DNA of 64,000 nt from Woeseiaceae bacterium (GCA_024640365.1 JAHEFE010000005.1:55790-119789), one strand, 5' to 3'. Positions 43,778-53,204 are shown, counted from the first letter of the stretch. The notes: generated by a model from the letters alone, not told the origin. Numbers and translations: made by a program.

Positions 43778-44839
43778 ATGAGTTCCCGGCATTTACTTGA
43801 GGCTTTTGAACGCTGGAAGGCGGAAGGACAATCCCTTGTGCTGGCAACTGTATATGCAACCTCGGGGTCGACTTATAGTAAGCCGGGTGCCCGTATGCTC
43901 ATCACGGCTGATGGCCGGTTTCAGGGCATGCTATCTGGAGGCTGCCTGGAAGGGGACCTGGCTGAGCGCGCTTCTGCCGTACTGCGCACGGGTGAGCCCC
44001 AGGCTGTTACTTACGATTTGGGTGGGGTTGATGAGGAGCTCTGGGGGCTCGGTGTCGGTTGTGATGGTGTTATGCAGATATTTTTGCAGCCAATTCTGCA
44101 AAGCAGGGGCTACGAACCTTTTGCAACGATGGCCAGGGCTTGGCAAGACGATTGCGTCTGGCTGGCAGCGACGATCATTGAATCCTCCAGCCCTTCAATA
44201 GCGACAGGAGCCACTCTAATTACGAATGGCATGGCCAGCACCGCTCATGACGTGGCAGCGCCTGAAGCTAAACGAATTGGCGCGGCCGCGGCAAAAGTGC
44301 TGTCCGGAGGTCGATCGGAGTGTTCGCAGCTGACACTTGATGACGGAGAAGCGAGAGTCTTATATGGCATTATGCATCCGGCGCCCCGATTGCTCGTTCT
44401 TGGAGGCGGACTGGATGCGATACCACTGGTGAAAATGGCTGTCGAACTGGGCTGGGTCGTAACTGTGGTGGATCACAGGTCTGCTTATCTGGCTAATGAC
44501 CGCTTTGCTGTGGCAGATAGATGCCTATGCGTTCCTGCTGAGTCTGTCACGGAGCACTTGGCATTAGATGGTTTTCAATGCGCTATTGTCATGAGTCATC
44601 ATTTGCAAACTGACCGAACCTATTTACAGCAGTTGGCCAAGGTACAGTTGCCCTATGTCGGCCTACTGGGCCCACCGGCCAGGCGCGAGCGTTTGTTGGA
44701 TCAGTTGGGTGAGCAGGGTGAGTTGCTGCGGGGCCATCTGTATGGCCCTGCTGGTCTTGATATAGCGGCTGATGATCCTGCTTCGATCGCGCTGTCAATT
44801 CTCGCGCAAATGCAGCAGGTTCTGAAAAAAGACGACTAG
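43778..44839 (+). CDS. XdhC/CoxI family molybdenum cofactor maturation protein
   Basis: A 353-residue protein with an N-terminal XdhC_CoxI domain (SGGCLEGDLAERASAVL near residue 50) and a C-terminal Rossmann domain (LLVLGGGLDAIPLVKMAVELGWVVTVVD). XdhC binds molybdenum cofactor, helps its sulfuration and hands it to the large subunit of xanthine-dehydrogenase-type enzymes. Its presence implies a functional large subunit elsewhere in the genome. It overlaps the convergent TetR gene by four bases. Confidence 0.88.
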   Translation: MSSRHLLEAFERWKAEGQSLVLATVYATSGSTYSKPGARMLITADGRFQGMLSGGCLEGDLAERASAVLRTGEPQAVTYDLGGVDEELWGLGVGCDGVMQIFLQPILQSRGYEPFATMARAWQDDCVWLAATIIESSSPSIATGATLITNGMASTAHDVAAPEAKRIGAAAAKVLSGGRSECSQLTLDDGEARVLYGIMHPAPRLLVLGGGLDAIPLVKMAVELGWVVTVVDHRSAYLANDRFAVADRCLCVPAESVTEHLALDGFQCAIVMSHHLQTDRTYLQQLAKVQLPYVGLLGPPARRERLLDQLGEQGELLRGHLYGPAGLDIAADDPASIALSILAQMQQVLKKDD

Positions 44840-45492
44840 ATTATTCCGCCAGACAGAAAGATGTTCGTCATCATGGCGATGATTTCTTCAATGGTATCGG
44901 GCGAATATAGATCGAGCTCGGTTGTCTTTTTTATCTCATAGGACAACGCAAAAATTGCACCGCCAGTCATACGCATCATGTTGAACAAGATGGCAACATC
45001 GCCCTTGGGTGCGATACCGTCCGCTTGCAAAGATTCCAAATCGCCTTTTACGATTTTGAAAAAACGCTGCAAATAGTTCTCTGAAATCCAGTCAATTCGA
45101 GGATTTGGGTGGCTCGATTCCTGAACAATAACTCTATGTAGCGCAGGGTGGCCGGATGCCAGGTAAACAAATTTTCGAAGGAGAGCCTGAATTCGAACTT
45201 TTGGCGTCGTGTCAATCAGGCTACTCAGCGTTTTGCCAAGTTCCGCATAACAACTATCAAAAGATCGCCCGACAGCGGCCTTCCACAAGATTTCTTTGCT
45301 GGAAAAATGATAAGTGATCAGGGGGTGGTGGACACCCGCGCGATCTGCGATATCTCGCGTCGATGTACCGTCGTAGCCACTTTCTGAAAACGCGACAATT
45401 GCGGCGTCAAGTAACTTGTCCTGGGTGACTTTGCTGCGGACTTGCTGCTTACGAGATTTCTTGGCGGGTACTACTGCTGCGGCTACGGTCAT
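44836..45492 (-). CDS. TetR family transcriptional regulator
   Basis: A 218-residue regulator. The N-terminal helix-turn-helix reads KLLDAAIVAFSESGYDGTSTRDIADRAGVHHPLITYHFSSKEILWKAA. The C-terminal ligand domain is not recognised. ATG 45492 is preferred because GAGGAT lies upstream and the tail before the first helix then has normal length; in-frame starts at 45534 and 45636 would give longer, lysine- and serine-rich extensions. It may control the convergent molybdenum hydroxylase genes, but position alone is weak evidence. Confidence 0.82.
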   Translation of the reverse strand: MTVAAAVVPAKKSRKQQVRSKVTQDKLLDAAIVAFSESGYDGTSTRDIADRAGVHHPLITYHFSSKEILWKAAVGRSFDSCYAELGKTLSSLIDTTPKVRIQALLRKFVYLASGHPALHRVIVQESSHPNPRIDWISENYLQRFFKIVKGDLESLQADGIAPKGDVAILFNMMRMTGGAIFALSYEIKKTTELDLYSPDTIEEIIAMMTNIFLSGGII

Positions 45493-45668
45493 CGGTCGTG
45501 CATCCTCACTACTGTTCGGTGATGATATGGTCATGCGGGTGGTCAGAAGATGGCGAAGGGTATAGAAGTTTTCCAACTCAGTCCAATTAAACTTCAGCGG
45601 CCTTCGACGATGCCTAATTTGCTTGGTAGTTACCAATAAATCGGGTGAAATTCCTGCGTTCTTTTGCG

Positions 45669-48521
45669 CTAATCGAAGGCGAAAGCAATCCGAATTGTTG
45701 ATTGAACTTTGATTTTTTGGTCATTCTTGACCACAGGTTCATAAGTCCAACCGCTCAATGATTTGATCGCGGCATCGTTGAATATTTCGCTAGGTTCGGA
45801 GGCCATGATGCGTATGTCCTCGACGCTGCCGGCAGTATTGACCACAAACATCAATTGAACCCACCCGGACAGCTTGCGGCGAGCTGCGCCGCGGGGGTAT
45901 ACAGGGGCCTTGTACTGAGTGCGAGTCAGTTCATTGCTGCTAATGTAGGGCGCAGTAGTTACGTCGTCTACAGGTTCTTTTGCTGCAGGCGTCGCCGGCG
46001 GAGCCAGCTCGTTTTTTGCGTTCGTCGTTACTGCATTCGACGGCATTTCCTTGTTGACCGCTGCGCCATTTTTCGCGCTGGATTCATGGATAGGCGATTT
46101 TTCAACGTCCTCTAATACCGGGTTACTTTCGGTAATTTCCTGCGGCGTTGGGATTGCTACTAACGCGAGCGCGGTTTGTTGGGCGCTTACAGTTTCGGCG
46201 ATGATGCCTGCCGACGCCTGGCTGTTTTCGACGAGACTGGTCGCATTGTCTTCCGTGACAGTTGTCGGGCGCCCAATGGCTGTGCTGTCTACTGCCTCAG
46301 TGGCAGTTTCCGCATCGTTTTTCGTGGTTTCTAGCCCGGCAGCGGCCCCTGTACTGGCAGGAATCACGGCGACTGGATCAGCCGCAGGTTGTTCATTTTG
46401 ATTCGGTAGGACATTTGCGCTCTGGCTTTCCAGATTTGCAATGGTCTGTTTCAGAGCGATTACGTCCGGATGCTGTGCGGTAAAACGTAACTGCAGGTCT
46501 TCCAATTGGGCTTGGTAGGTGGCTATCCGGGATTCCAAATTGGACTGTGTATTAGGAATCGGAGCAGTTGAGGTCGATACATTAAGCTCTGGGATCAGTT
46601 CGGGCGTTGCAGCTGCGTTGTCGGCGGATGCCGATTCTGGCGACTGCAGGTCGTTAGCTGCGAACCGATTTTCCCATGCGGAGCTCAATTGTTGCTCCAT
46701 ACTTACCAGCCTGTTATTAGCGACGCTCGTTTGGCGTGCCTCGGCGAGTAATTCATCAGCATCTTTCAGGCGGTCGTCCTTGATAGCAGTATTGGCCATG
46801 TTTAAGAGCAATTCAGACACCATGACCAGGCCCTGTTTTGCGGCAGCGTTATTTGAATCCTGATCTAGCGCCTGTTCAAAATAGTATCGGGCGTTGTCTG
46901 CGTGTGGTGCGATCAAATTATTTTCGGCGAGTTTCTGATTGGCGAGCGCCAGCAGGCTGCCCATTTGATCCTGCCTGGCCGCAGCGGCGAGTTCGGGATC
47001 GATATCCACGTTTATCGCAAGTGCTGAAGAACCTGCGCCGACCGTCACTGCAACCTCTTCGCTTGGCTGATCAGGAGCCGCTGTTAGCTGTGTTGATGCG
47101 GTTACCTCGCCTACGGCGGGCTCTGATTCTTGAATTCCCGAAGGTTGGTCGATTGGGGAAGTATCGCGAGCGACCTCTTCGACGGCGGCTAAATTGCTGG
47201 TACCTATCTTGGTGACAGTTGCGGTCATTGGGGCCGGGTCTGATTTAGGGATGATCGTATCCCAGTTGTTCCATAGCCAGGTAATTGCCATCGCAACGAG
47301 TACTGTGGACGTCGCTGTGAGTGCCACTTTCGGTCTTGCTTTGACCAACAGTGCAGTCTTTTTGAGCACCGCTGCCAATACGGTAAGCGCTTGAAGTATC
47401 CAGATGCTAAAAATCGACAGCGCTTTGCCGGCCATCTTTGCTGTGCGTGCCAGTAGGCTGAAAACGCCGGTCAGGATCGCTTTAATGAAGGGGATAACTA
47501 TTGGTTTTCTGGGAGCGGCGGGCTTCTTAGGCTTCCTTACCTTGACAGCGGGTTTGGCTTTGGCGGCTGTTTTTGGAATAGGGGCAAAGGCTGCGTCCGG
47601 CGCTTCGAGGTGCTGTTTAACGGACGCCTCGATCGCGAGCCTCGCTCTGCCCGCTGAAATAGGTTTAAGCAGGAATCTGTACACCTGACCCTGGTTGATT
47701 AGGTCCATCAGCATTTCGCCGTCGTCACGACGGCCGGCCACGACCGCCACCAGCCGCGGCACTTTGGTGCGTAACTGACTGGTGAGCTCATAGGCGTCGG
47801 CACCGACGATCGCCGAATCGGTTACCAGGACTCCTATTTGATATTGGTCAACAAATTTCCACGCCTGTTCTACGTCTGTCGCGTGCCTGATGTTATGCAG
47901 GCCGCGCGCGGATTCTTTGATAGTGGCAAGAAACTCTTCGTCCCTGGTAAGTATCAAGAGATCAATATTCTGTGTGCCGAAATTAGGAACCAGGTTCAAT
48001 GCACCTGTCTGCGGTGCATTTGTTCCATGTGCAGTCGCGCTGAAAAGGTTATCGCCTGGTGACGTCGTTTCCATCACGATGTGTTCGCCGGGTTGGTCGA
48101 CATCGGCGGCATTATCGTTTGCTGACTGACCCAGTGTCGTCAGGCGGATCTTACGAGTCGCTGAATCGACCAGCTGGCGGATTTTCCCTGGGCTAATTTC
48201 GCCACGGACAATCTGGAATACTTCCTGATCACCGACCAGTGCTTCGGTATCGTCTTTCTGGTCACCTGTGAGCAAAATACCGATGATATCGGGAGAGCGT
48301 CTATGTGCTTCTTTGAGCGCATCCAGGCCGCTCATGCCAGGCAATTGCTGAGCGGAAATAATGACATCGATCGCTGTCATTCCCAGCTCATCCAGGGCTT
48401 CCATGCCTGTGCGTGCCATATGCACAGCATAGTCGTCATCAAAGCCGCTGCTCATCACATCAAGGGCGCTCTGCTCACTGTGGAGCAGTAATACTTGAGT
48501 TTTAAATTGTTCCAGCGCCAA
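45669..48521 (-). CDS. Large receiver-domain/TonB C-terminal membrane protein of unknown function
   Basis: A 950-residue multidomain protein. In order: a receiver-like domain (about 7-125) whose phosphoacceptor position is Ala57 (DVIISAQQLPGMSG), a second receiver (about 190-305) that keeps Asp235 (LVTDSAI) and Lys286 (LLKPIS), a Pro/Lys-rich linker, one membrane helix (about 395-418), a TPR-like helical part, a coiled coil (about 660-698), an acidic low-complexity stretch and a TonB C-terminal domain (about 873-950, YPRGAARRKLSGWVQLMF). TTG 48521 has a perfect AGGAGG seven bases away. The receivers would be cytoplasmic and the TonB domain periplasmic. It follows thrS on the same strand. The combination is unfamiliar to me. 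Confidence 0.75.
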   Translation of the reverse strand: MALEQFKTQVLLLHSEQSALDVMSSGFDDDYAVHMARTGMEALDELGMTAIDVIISAQQLPGMSGLDALKEAHRRSPDIIGILLTGDQKDDTEALVGDQEVFQIVRGEISPGKIRQLVDSATRKIRLTTLGQSANDNAADVDQPGEHIVMETTSPGDNLFSATAHGTNAPQTGALNLVPNFGTQNIDLLILTRDEEFLATIKESARGLHNIRHATDVEQAWKFVDQYQIGVLVTDSAIVGADAYELTSQLRTKVPRLVAVVAGRRDDGEMLMDLINQGQVYRFLLKPISAGRARLAIEASVKQHLEAPDAAFAPIPKTAAKAKPAVKVRKPKKPAAPRKPIVIPFIKAILTGVFSLLARTAKMAGKALSIFSIWILQALTVLAAVLKKTALLVKARPKVALTATSTVLVAMAITWLWNNWDTIIPKSDPAPMTATVTKIGTSNLAAVEEVARDTSPIDQPSGIQESEPAVGEVTASTQLTAAPDQPSEEVAVTVGAGSSALAINVDIDPELAAAARQDQMGSLLALANQKLAENNLIAPHADNARYYFEQALDQDSNNAAAKQGLVMVSELLLNMANTAIKDDRLKDADELLAEARQTSVANNRLVSMEQQLSSAWENRFAANDLQSPESASADNAAATPELIPELNVSTSTAPIPNTQSNLESRIATYQAQLEDLQLRFTAQHPDVIALKQTIANLESQSANVLPNQNEQPAADPVAVIPASTGAAAGLETTKNDAETATEAVDSTAIGRPTTVTEDNATSLVENSQASAGIIAETVSAQQTALALVAIPTPQEITESNPVLEDVEKSPIHESSAKNGAAVNKEMPSNAVTTNAKNELAPPATPAAKEPVDDVTTAPYISSNELTRTQYKAPVYPRGAARRKLSGWVQLMFVVNTAGSVEDIRIMASEPSEIFNDAAIKSLSGWTYEPVVKNDQKIKVQSTIRIAFAFD

Positions 48522-48657
48522 TTTACGGCCTCCTGTCTGATTACACGTCTGATGCATAGACGTCCTGACTGTTGAGTATATGCGAGTGCCAATCAGGGGA
48601 AGAGCGGCGGAGCGATTCATGCGCAAATCTGTGACGAGACGCACACTTCTTATGCCG

Positions 48658-48682
48658 CCCAGGTCACACTTTGTGTCCTGGG
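48658..48682. repeat. Hairpin 1 between thrS and the receiver/TonB gene
   Basis: CCCAGG-T-CACA and TGTG-T-CCTGGG form a dyad interrupted by a single T/T mismatch around CTT. It lies in the leader of the receiver/TonB gene, between it and thrS. Confidence 0.65.
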
Positions 48683-48711
48683 TTTGGTTACGGGGAGTGT
48701 CTGGCGCTGCA

Positions 48712-48759
48712 ATTTCGAGACGGGGGCGCCTTAACTTAAGACGCCCGAAATCTCGAAAT
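48712..48759. repeat. Hairpin 2, long dyad downstream of thrS
   Basis: ATTTCGAGA and TCTCGAAAT pair at the outside, and inside them GGGCG-CTTAA-like arms pair with TTAAG-CGCCC. The result is a 48-base dyad with a few interruptions, beginning 31 bases after the thrS stop. No U-run follows in the thrS direction, so it is not a classical terminator. Confidence 0.65.
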
Positions 48760-48789
48760 GGTCTATTTTCTGAGGGTTTACAGAGCCGC

Positions 48790-50703
48790 TCAGGTACGCT
48801 TGTTTATTTCGCCGAGTAATATCTCGATGGCGGCATCAGCCGTGACCACTTGCTGTTGCTTGGAGCCCAGGCGGCGCACAGCCACTGTCTGTTCTTCAAT
48901 TTCACGCTGACCGACGGCCATGATTACAGGGATCTTGGCGACACTGTGCTCACGCACTTTGTAGGAGATTTTTTCGTTACGTATATCGCTCTCGGCAGAG
49001 ATTCCCAACGCACGCATGCGACGGACCAGATCTTCCGCATAATCATCTGCTTCAGACGTGATGGTCGTGACAACCACCTGGGTAGGCGATAGCCAGAGGG
49101 GCAGGTTGCCGGCATGGTGCTCGATCAAAATGGCGGTAAATCGCTCCAGCGATCCGAATATGGCTCGGTGCAGCATGACCGGCGTGTGTTTCTGGCCATC
49201 TTCGCCAATATAACTGGCACCAAGTCGACCGGGTAAATTCAAGTCGACCTGCAGTGTACCGCATTGCCAGTCGCGCCCGATCGCATCGCGCAGAACGAAC
49301 TCAAGTTTAGGCCCATAAAACGCGCCTTCGCCGGGATTGTAGCTGTATTCGAGCCCCGTCGATTCGATGGCTTTTTTCAGTGCAGCTTCCGCATCGTCCC
49401 AGACCTTGTCGTCACCGACCCGAATTTTCGGTCGGTCGGCAAATTTGATCAGGACGTTATCGAAACCAAAGTCTCGGTAAATGGCCAGTAACAGGTCGCA
49501 GACCGCGATCGATTCTGAAGTAATCTGGTCGGCAGAACAAAATATGTGGGCATCGTCCTGAGTGAAGGCTCGCACTCGCAACATGCCATGCAAAGCGCCC
49601 GACGGCTCGTAGCGATGTACTTTGCCGAATTCCGCTATACGCTTCGGCAGGTCGCGGTAACTTGTTATGCCTTGCTTGAATACTTGCACGTGGCCCGGGC
49701 AATTCATCGGTTTCAATGCGTAAATGCGGCCGTCCTCTGTATTGGTCGTATACATGTGCTGACTGAATGATTCCCAGTGACCCGATGCTTCCCATAAACT
49801 GCGGTCCATCACTTCTGGTGTGTTCACTTCTTCATAGCCGGCATTTTTCTGTCGGTCGCGCATGTAGTTGATCAGGTTCTGGAACAGCTTCCAGCCCTTC
49901 GCATGCCAGAATACGGCGCCCGGCGCTTCTTCCTGGAAATGGAACAAGTCCATTTGCTTGGCGAGGCGGCGGTGATCGCGTTTCTCAGCTTCCTCCAGCT
50001 GGCGCAGGTGTAAACGGAGTTGCTTGTCGTGGGCCCAGGCGGTGCCATAAATACGTTGCAGCATCGCGTTCTTGGAATCACCCCGCCAATAGGCACCTGA
50101 TACCCGGGTTAGTTTGAATGATTTACCAAGACGCCCGGTTGAAGGTAGGTGCGGGCCGCGACAGAGGTCAGCAAACTTACCCTGGCGGTAAATCGTCAGC
50201 GTCTCGTTTTCCGGAATGTCTTCAATGATCTGGGCTTTGTATTCTTCGCCAATATCACGAAAAAAGGCGACCGCCTCATTGCGTTGCCAGACTTCCCGAG
50301 TAATGGCCTCATCCCTGTCGACGATTTCCTGCATGCGAGCTTCGATGTGCTCCAGATCTTCTGGAGTGAACGGCTGTTCACGAGCGAAATCGTAGTAAAA
50401 GCCGTTGTCGATGGCAGGACCTATGGTTACCTGGGTATCCGGATACAGTTCTTTGACCGCTTCCGCGAGGACGTGCGCAGCGTCATGCCGCAGCAATTCC
50501 AGTCCCTGCTCGGACTCGCGTGTGATTATCTCGACGGTTGCATCGGTCTCAATGGTGCGAGTCAGGTCCCAGAGATCGCCATTGACGCGAATGGCTACTG
50601 CGTCTCGGGCGAGTTTATTGCCAATATCGGCGGCGATGTCGAGGCCCGATACGGGGTTGTCGAACTGGCGTAAGGAACCATCAGGTAAGTTAATTTTTGG
50701 CAT
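48790..50703 (-). CDS. thrS: Threonine--tRNA ligase
   Basis: A 637-residue class II synthetase of normal length. It has the N-terminal TGS domain (PKINLPDGSLRQF), the editing domain (RHDAAHVLAEAVKELYP with its paired histidines), class II motif 2 (FGKVHRYEPSGALHGMLRVRAFTQDDAHIFC) and motif 3 (PVMLHRAIFGSLERF), then the anticodon-binding domain. It attaches threonine to tRNA-Thr. In many proteobacteria infC, rpmI and rplT follow thrS; here the receiver/TonB gene does instead. It is divergent from the zur-like gene. Confidence 0.97.
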   Translation of the reverse strand: MPKINLPDGSLRQFDNPVSGLDIAADIGNKLARDAVAIRVNGDLWDLTRTIETDATVEIITRESEQGLELLRHDAAHVLAEAVKELYPDTQVTIGPAIDNGFYYDFAREQPFTPEDLEHIEARMQEIVDRDEAITREVWQRNEAVAFFRDIGEEYKAQIIEDIPENETLTIYRQGKFADLCRGPHLPSTGRLGKSFKLTRVSGAYWRGDSKNAMLQRIYGTAWAHDKQLRLHLRQLEEAEKRDHRRLAKQMDLFHFQEEAPGAVFWHAKGWKLFQNLINYMRDRQKNAGYEEVNTPEVMDRSLWEASGHWESFSQHMYTTNTEDGRIYALKPMNCPGHVQVFKQGITSYRDLPKRIAEFGKVHRYEPSGALHGMLRVRAFTQDDAHIFCSADQITSESIAVCDLLLAIYRDFGFDNVLIKFADRPKIRVGDDKVWDDAEAALKKAIESTGLEYSYNPGEGAFYGPKLEFVLRDAIGRDWQCGTLQVDLNLPGRLGASYIGEDGQKHTPVMLHRAIFGSLERFTAILIEHHAGNLPLWLSPTQVVVTTITSEADDYAEDLVRRMRALGISAESDIRNEKISYKVREHSVAKIPVIMAVGQREIEEQTVAVRRLGSKQQQVVTADAAIEILLGEINKRT

Positions 50704-50812
50704 TGGTCATCATGGTTGTTGTTGAGAATAAATTAGCCCGGAGGCCAGGCGCGATATTGTACGCGATATCTTACCCAAGCTACGACAGGGAAGTGGCAAT
50801 AAGTGGTGTACA

Positions 50813-50835
50813 ATTTGCAGAATTAGACTGCAAAT
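50813..50835. promoter_or_regulatory. Perfect dyad directly before the Zur-like gene
   Basis: ATTTGCAG, seven bases, CTGCAAAT form a perfect inverted repeat that ends one base before the ATG at 50837. A TACAAT sequence overlaps the left edge. The position suggests autoregulation at the transcription or translation start. The sequence is not the usual Zur box that I know, so the binding protein is open. Confidence 0.55.
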
Positions 50836-50836
50836 C

Positions 50837-51340
50837 ATGCGAGATATGGAAAATACACCGTCACAACCGCTGTTTCCGGCGCCGAAACACAACCATGAGC
50901 ACTGTGTCGCAACAGCCATCGGAGTGGCGGAAAACCTCTGCCGCGACAAGGGCCTGCGCTTTACCCGGTTGCGCCGGCGGGTGCTGGAACTGGTCTGGAA
51001 CAGCCACCGGCCCGTTGGTGCGTACGATATCCTGAGTCAACTCAGCAAAGAGGGCAAAGCAGCTGCGCCGCCGACCGTATATCGGGCGCTGGATTTCCTG
51101 ATTGAGGCTCATCTGGTACACCGGCTGGATTCATTGAACGCCTATGTTGGCTGCGCGGACCCGAGCAGCGCCCATGATGGTCAGTTCCTGATTTGCCGAC
51201 AATGCCGCTCCGTTGCCGAGCTCGATGACACCGAAATCCAGAGCATGGTTGATCGCAAAGCTGCCTCGCTCGGGTTTACGGCTGTTCACCAGGTGCTGGA
51301 AATTCAAGGATTGTGTGAATCTTGTAGCCCGCCGAAATAG
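50837..51340 (+). CDS. zur: Fur family regulator, Zur-like
   Basis: A 167-residue Fur-fold protein. The N-terminal winged helix includes CRDKGLRFTRLRRRVLELVWNSHRPVGAYDILSQL and the recognition part PPTVYRALDFLIEAHLVHRLDS. The C-terminal domain has CRQC and CESC, the structural zinc cysteines. The pattern is closer to the zinc sensor Zur than to Fur or PerR, but metal choice cannot be proved by eye. An in-frame ATG at 50846 is an alternative start. It is divergent from thrS; no znuABC genes are in the window. Confidence 0.82.
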   Translation: MRDMENTPSQPLFPAPKHNHEHCVATAIGVAENLCRDKGLRFTRLRRRVLELVWNSHRPVGAYDILSQLSKEGKAAAPPTVYRALDFLIEAHLVHRLDSLNAYVGCADPSSAHDGQFLICRQCRSVAELDDTEIQSMVDRKAASLGFTAVHQVLEIQGLCESCSPPK

Positions 51341-51427
51341 CAGTGCTGGTGGCGTCAAAACACTCGTTACCGCGCTATTGTTAACATACAATATCGCTTC
51401 CCTGAGATAGCAACCCAAAAGACTTTC

Positions 51428-53110
51428 ATGACTGATTCAGAGCCAAGAGATTTTATTCGCCAGATTATTCAGGACGATATTGCGTCCGGAAAGCATGACG
51501 GTGCAGTGGTTACCCGCTTCCCTCCGGAGCCGAACGGTTACTTGCATATTGGTCATGCCAAGTCGATTTGTCTCAACTTCGGTGTCGCGAATGAAAACAA
51601 CGGCAAAACCTACTTACGCTTTGATGACACCAATCCTTGCAAAGAGAGCGAAGAATACGCCCACGCCATTGAGCGGGATGTACATTGGCTCGGATTCGAT
51701 TGGGGTGACCGCCTGACTCATGCCTCTGATTATTTTGACAAGTTGTATGCCGCGGCCGAGCAGTTGATTGAAATGGGTAAAGCTTATGTTGACAGCTTGA
51801 GTGCCGAGGAAATTCGTGAGCATCGGGGGACGCTGACGAGCCCTGGCAAGAATAGTCCCTACCGCGATCGCAGCGTCGATGAAAACATGGATTTATTTCG
51901 GCGCATGAAGAAGGGTGAGTTCAAAGATGGCGAGCACGTTCTCCGTGCGAAAATCGATATGAGCTCTGCCAACATTAATATGCGTGATCCGGCGCTCTAT
52001 CGCATTCGCCACGTGCATCACCAGCGTTCGTCGCGCGAGTGGTGCATCTATCCGATGTATGACTTCGCACATGGCCTGTCGGATGCCTTTGAGGGCATCA
52101 CGCATTCATTGTGTACGCTGGAATTTGAAGATCACAGACCACTGTACGATTGGTTCATTGATCAGTTGGAGCCACCGCATCGGCCGCGCCAAATAGAGTT
52201 CTCACGCCTTAATCTGGCGTACACAGTAACCAGCAAGCGTAAGCTGAATCAGTTGGTCACCGAGGGTTATGTCGCGGGCTGGGATGATCCACGCATGCCA
52301 ACGATTGCGGGCTTGCGGCGGCGTGGATTTCCGGCCGCGGCCATTCGTGATTTTTGTTCCCGTGTTGGCATTACAAAAAAGAACAACATGATCGAGATGG
52401 CGGTATTGGAAAACAGCGTTCGTGAAAACCTCGACGTAGCGGCAGAGCGCCGCATGGCCGTTTTGAAGCCGCTGAAGGTTGTCCTGACCAATTATCCTGA
52501 AGATCGGGAAGAATTCATGGAGGCTCAGAATCATCCGAATCGGCCTGAGCTAGGCGTTCGTCAATTGCTATTCACGCGCGAGCTTTACATTGAGCGTGAT
52601 GACTTCATGGAAGACGCGCCACGCAAATTTTTCAGACTGAAGCCCGGTGGGGAAGTTCGTTTGCGTTACGGCTACATCATTCGTTGCGATGACGTTATCA
52701 AAGATGACGCAGGTGAGGTCATTGAGCTACGTTGCAGTTTCGACGAGGAGACTCGCAGCGGTACCGGAAGTAGTGATAGAAAAGTAAAAGGCACCATCCA
52801 CTGGGTATCTGCCAGGAATGCTGTAGCGGCCGAGGTAAGATTATATGACCGGTTGTTTACTGAGCTGGATCCTGGAGCGCAGGACGAGTATCTGTCACTG
52901 TTAAACCCTGGGTCATTAGAGATTGTTGCTGCTGTTCTGGAAGCCGGGCTGGGGGATGCGAAAGATAAGCCTTTCCAGTTTGAGCGGCTCGGATATTTTT
53001 GCCCAGACGATAAAGACAGCACGGAAACGCGGCCCGTATTTAATCGTGTTGTTACTCTACGTGATTCCTGGGCCAAGCTTGAAAAACAGGCGATGCTGCA
53101 AAAGCACTAG
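51428..53110 (+). CDS. glnS: Glutamine--tRNA ligase
   Basis: A 560-residue class I synthetase of usual GlnRS length. The HIGH motif is [12 protein letters not shown] near residue 36, and the KMSKS-type loop is [29 protein letters not shown] and FDDTNP are typical of GlnRS and separate it from GluRS, and the two beta-barrel anticodon domains follow. It attaches glutamine to tRNA-Gln directly. A TACAAT -10 box lies at 51387-51392. A strong terminator follows the gene. Confidence 0.97.
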   Translation: MTDSEPRDFIRQIIQDDIASGKHDGAVVTRFPPEPNGYLHIGHAKSICLNFGVANENNGKTYLRFDDTNPCKESEEYAHAIERDVHWLGFDWGDRLTHASDYFDKLYAAAEQLIEMGKAYVDSLSAEEIREHRGTLTSPGKNSPYRDRSVDENMDLFRRMKKGEFKDGEHVLRAKIDMSSANINMRDPALYRIRHVHHQRSSREWCIYPMYDFAHGLSDAFEGITHSLCTLEFEDHRPLYDWFIDQLEPPHRPRQIEFSRLNLAYTVTSKRKLNQLVTEGYVAGWDDPRMPTIAGLRRRGFPAAAIRDFCSRVGITKKNNMIEMAVLENSVRENLDVAAERRMAVLKPLKVVLTNYPEDREEFMEAQNHPNRPELGVRQLLFTRELYIERDDFMEDAPRKFFRLKPGGEVRLRYGYIIRCDDVIKDDAGEVIELRCSFDEETRSGTGSSDRKVKGTIHWVSARNAVAAEVRLYDRLFTELDPGAQDEYLSLLNPGSLEIVAAVLEAGLGDAKDKPFQFERLGYFCPDDKDSTETRPVFNRVVTLRDSWAKLEKQAMLQKH

Positions 53111-53147
53111 CAATCCGCGGAACACACCGGATAATCAGGCACAGAGA

Positions 53148-53176
53148 TAATCGCCCGCAATTTGCGGGCGATTATT
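53148..53176. terminator. Bidirectional intrinsic terminator after glnS
   Basis: ATAATCGCCCGCAA and TTGCGGGCGATTAT form a perfect 14-base inverted repeat with a GC-rich core and A/T-rich ends on both sides. It lies between glnS and the convergent acyl-CoA dehydrogenase gene, so it can serve both strands. Confidence 0.88.
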
Positions 53177-53204
53177 GTGGTTACATTTCAATCTGTTGGT
53201 CCAA

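Noticed and set aside
46051..46401. A 116-codon plus-strand frame opposite the receiver/TonB gene
   Set aside because: It is opposite the low-complexity, alanine- and threonine-rich linker, which leaves the antisense strand free of stops. No domain or start signal is seen.
48522..48644. N-terminal extension of the receiver/TonB protein
   Set aside because: The TTG at 48521 has an ideal AGGAGG at seven bases, while the longer frame has no ribosome site and crosses the leader region.
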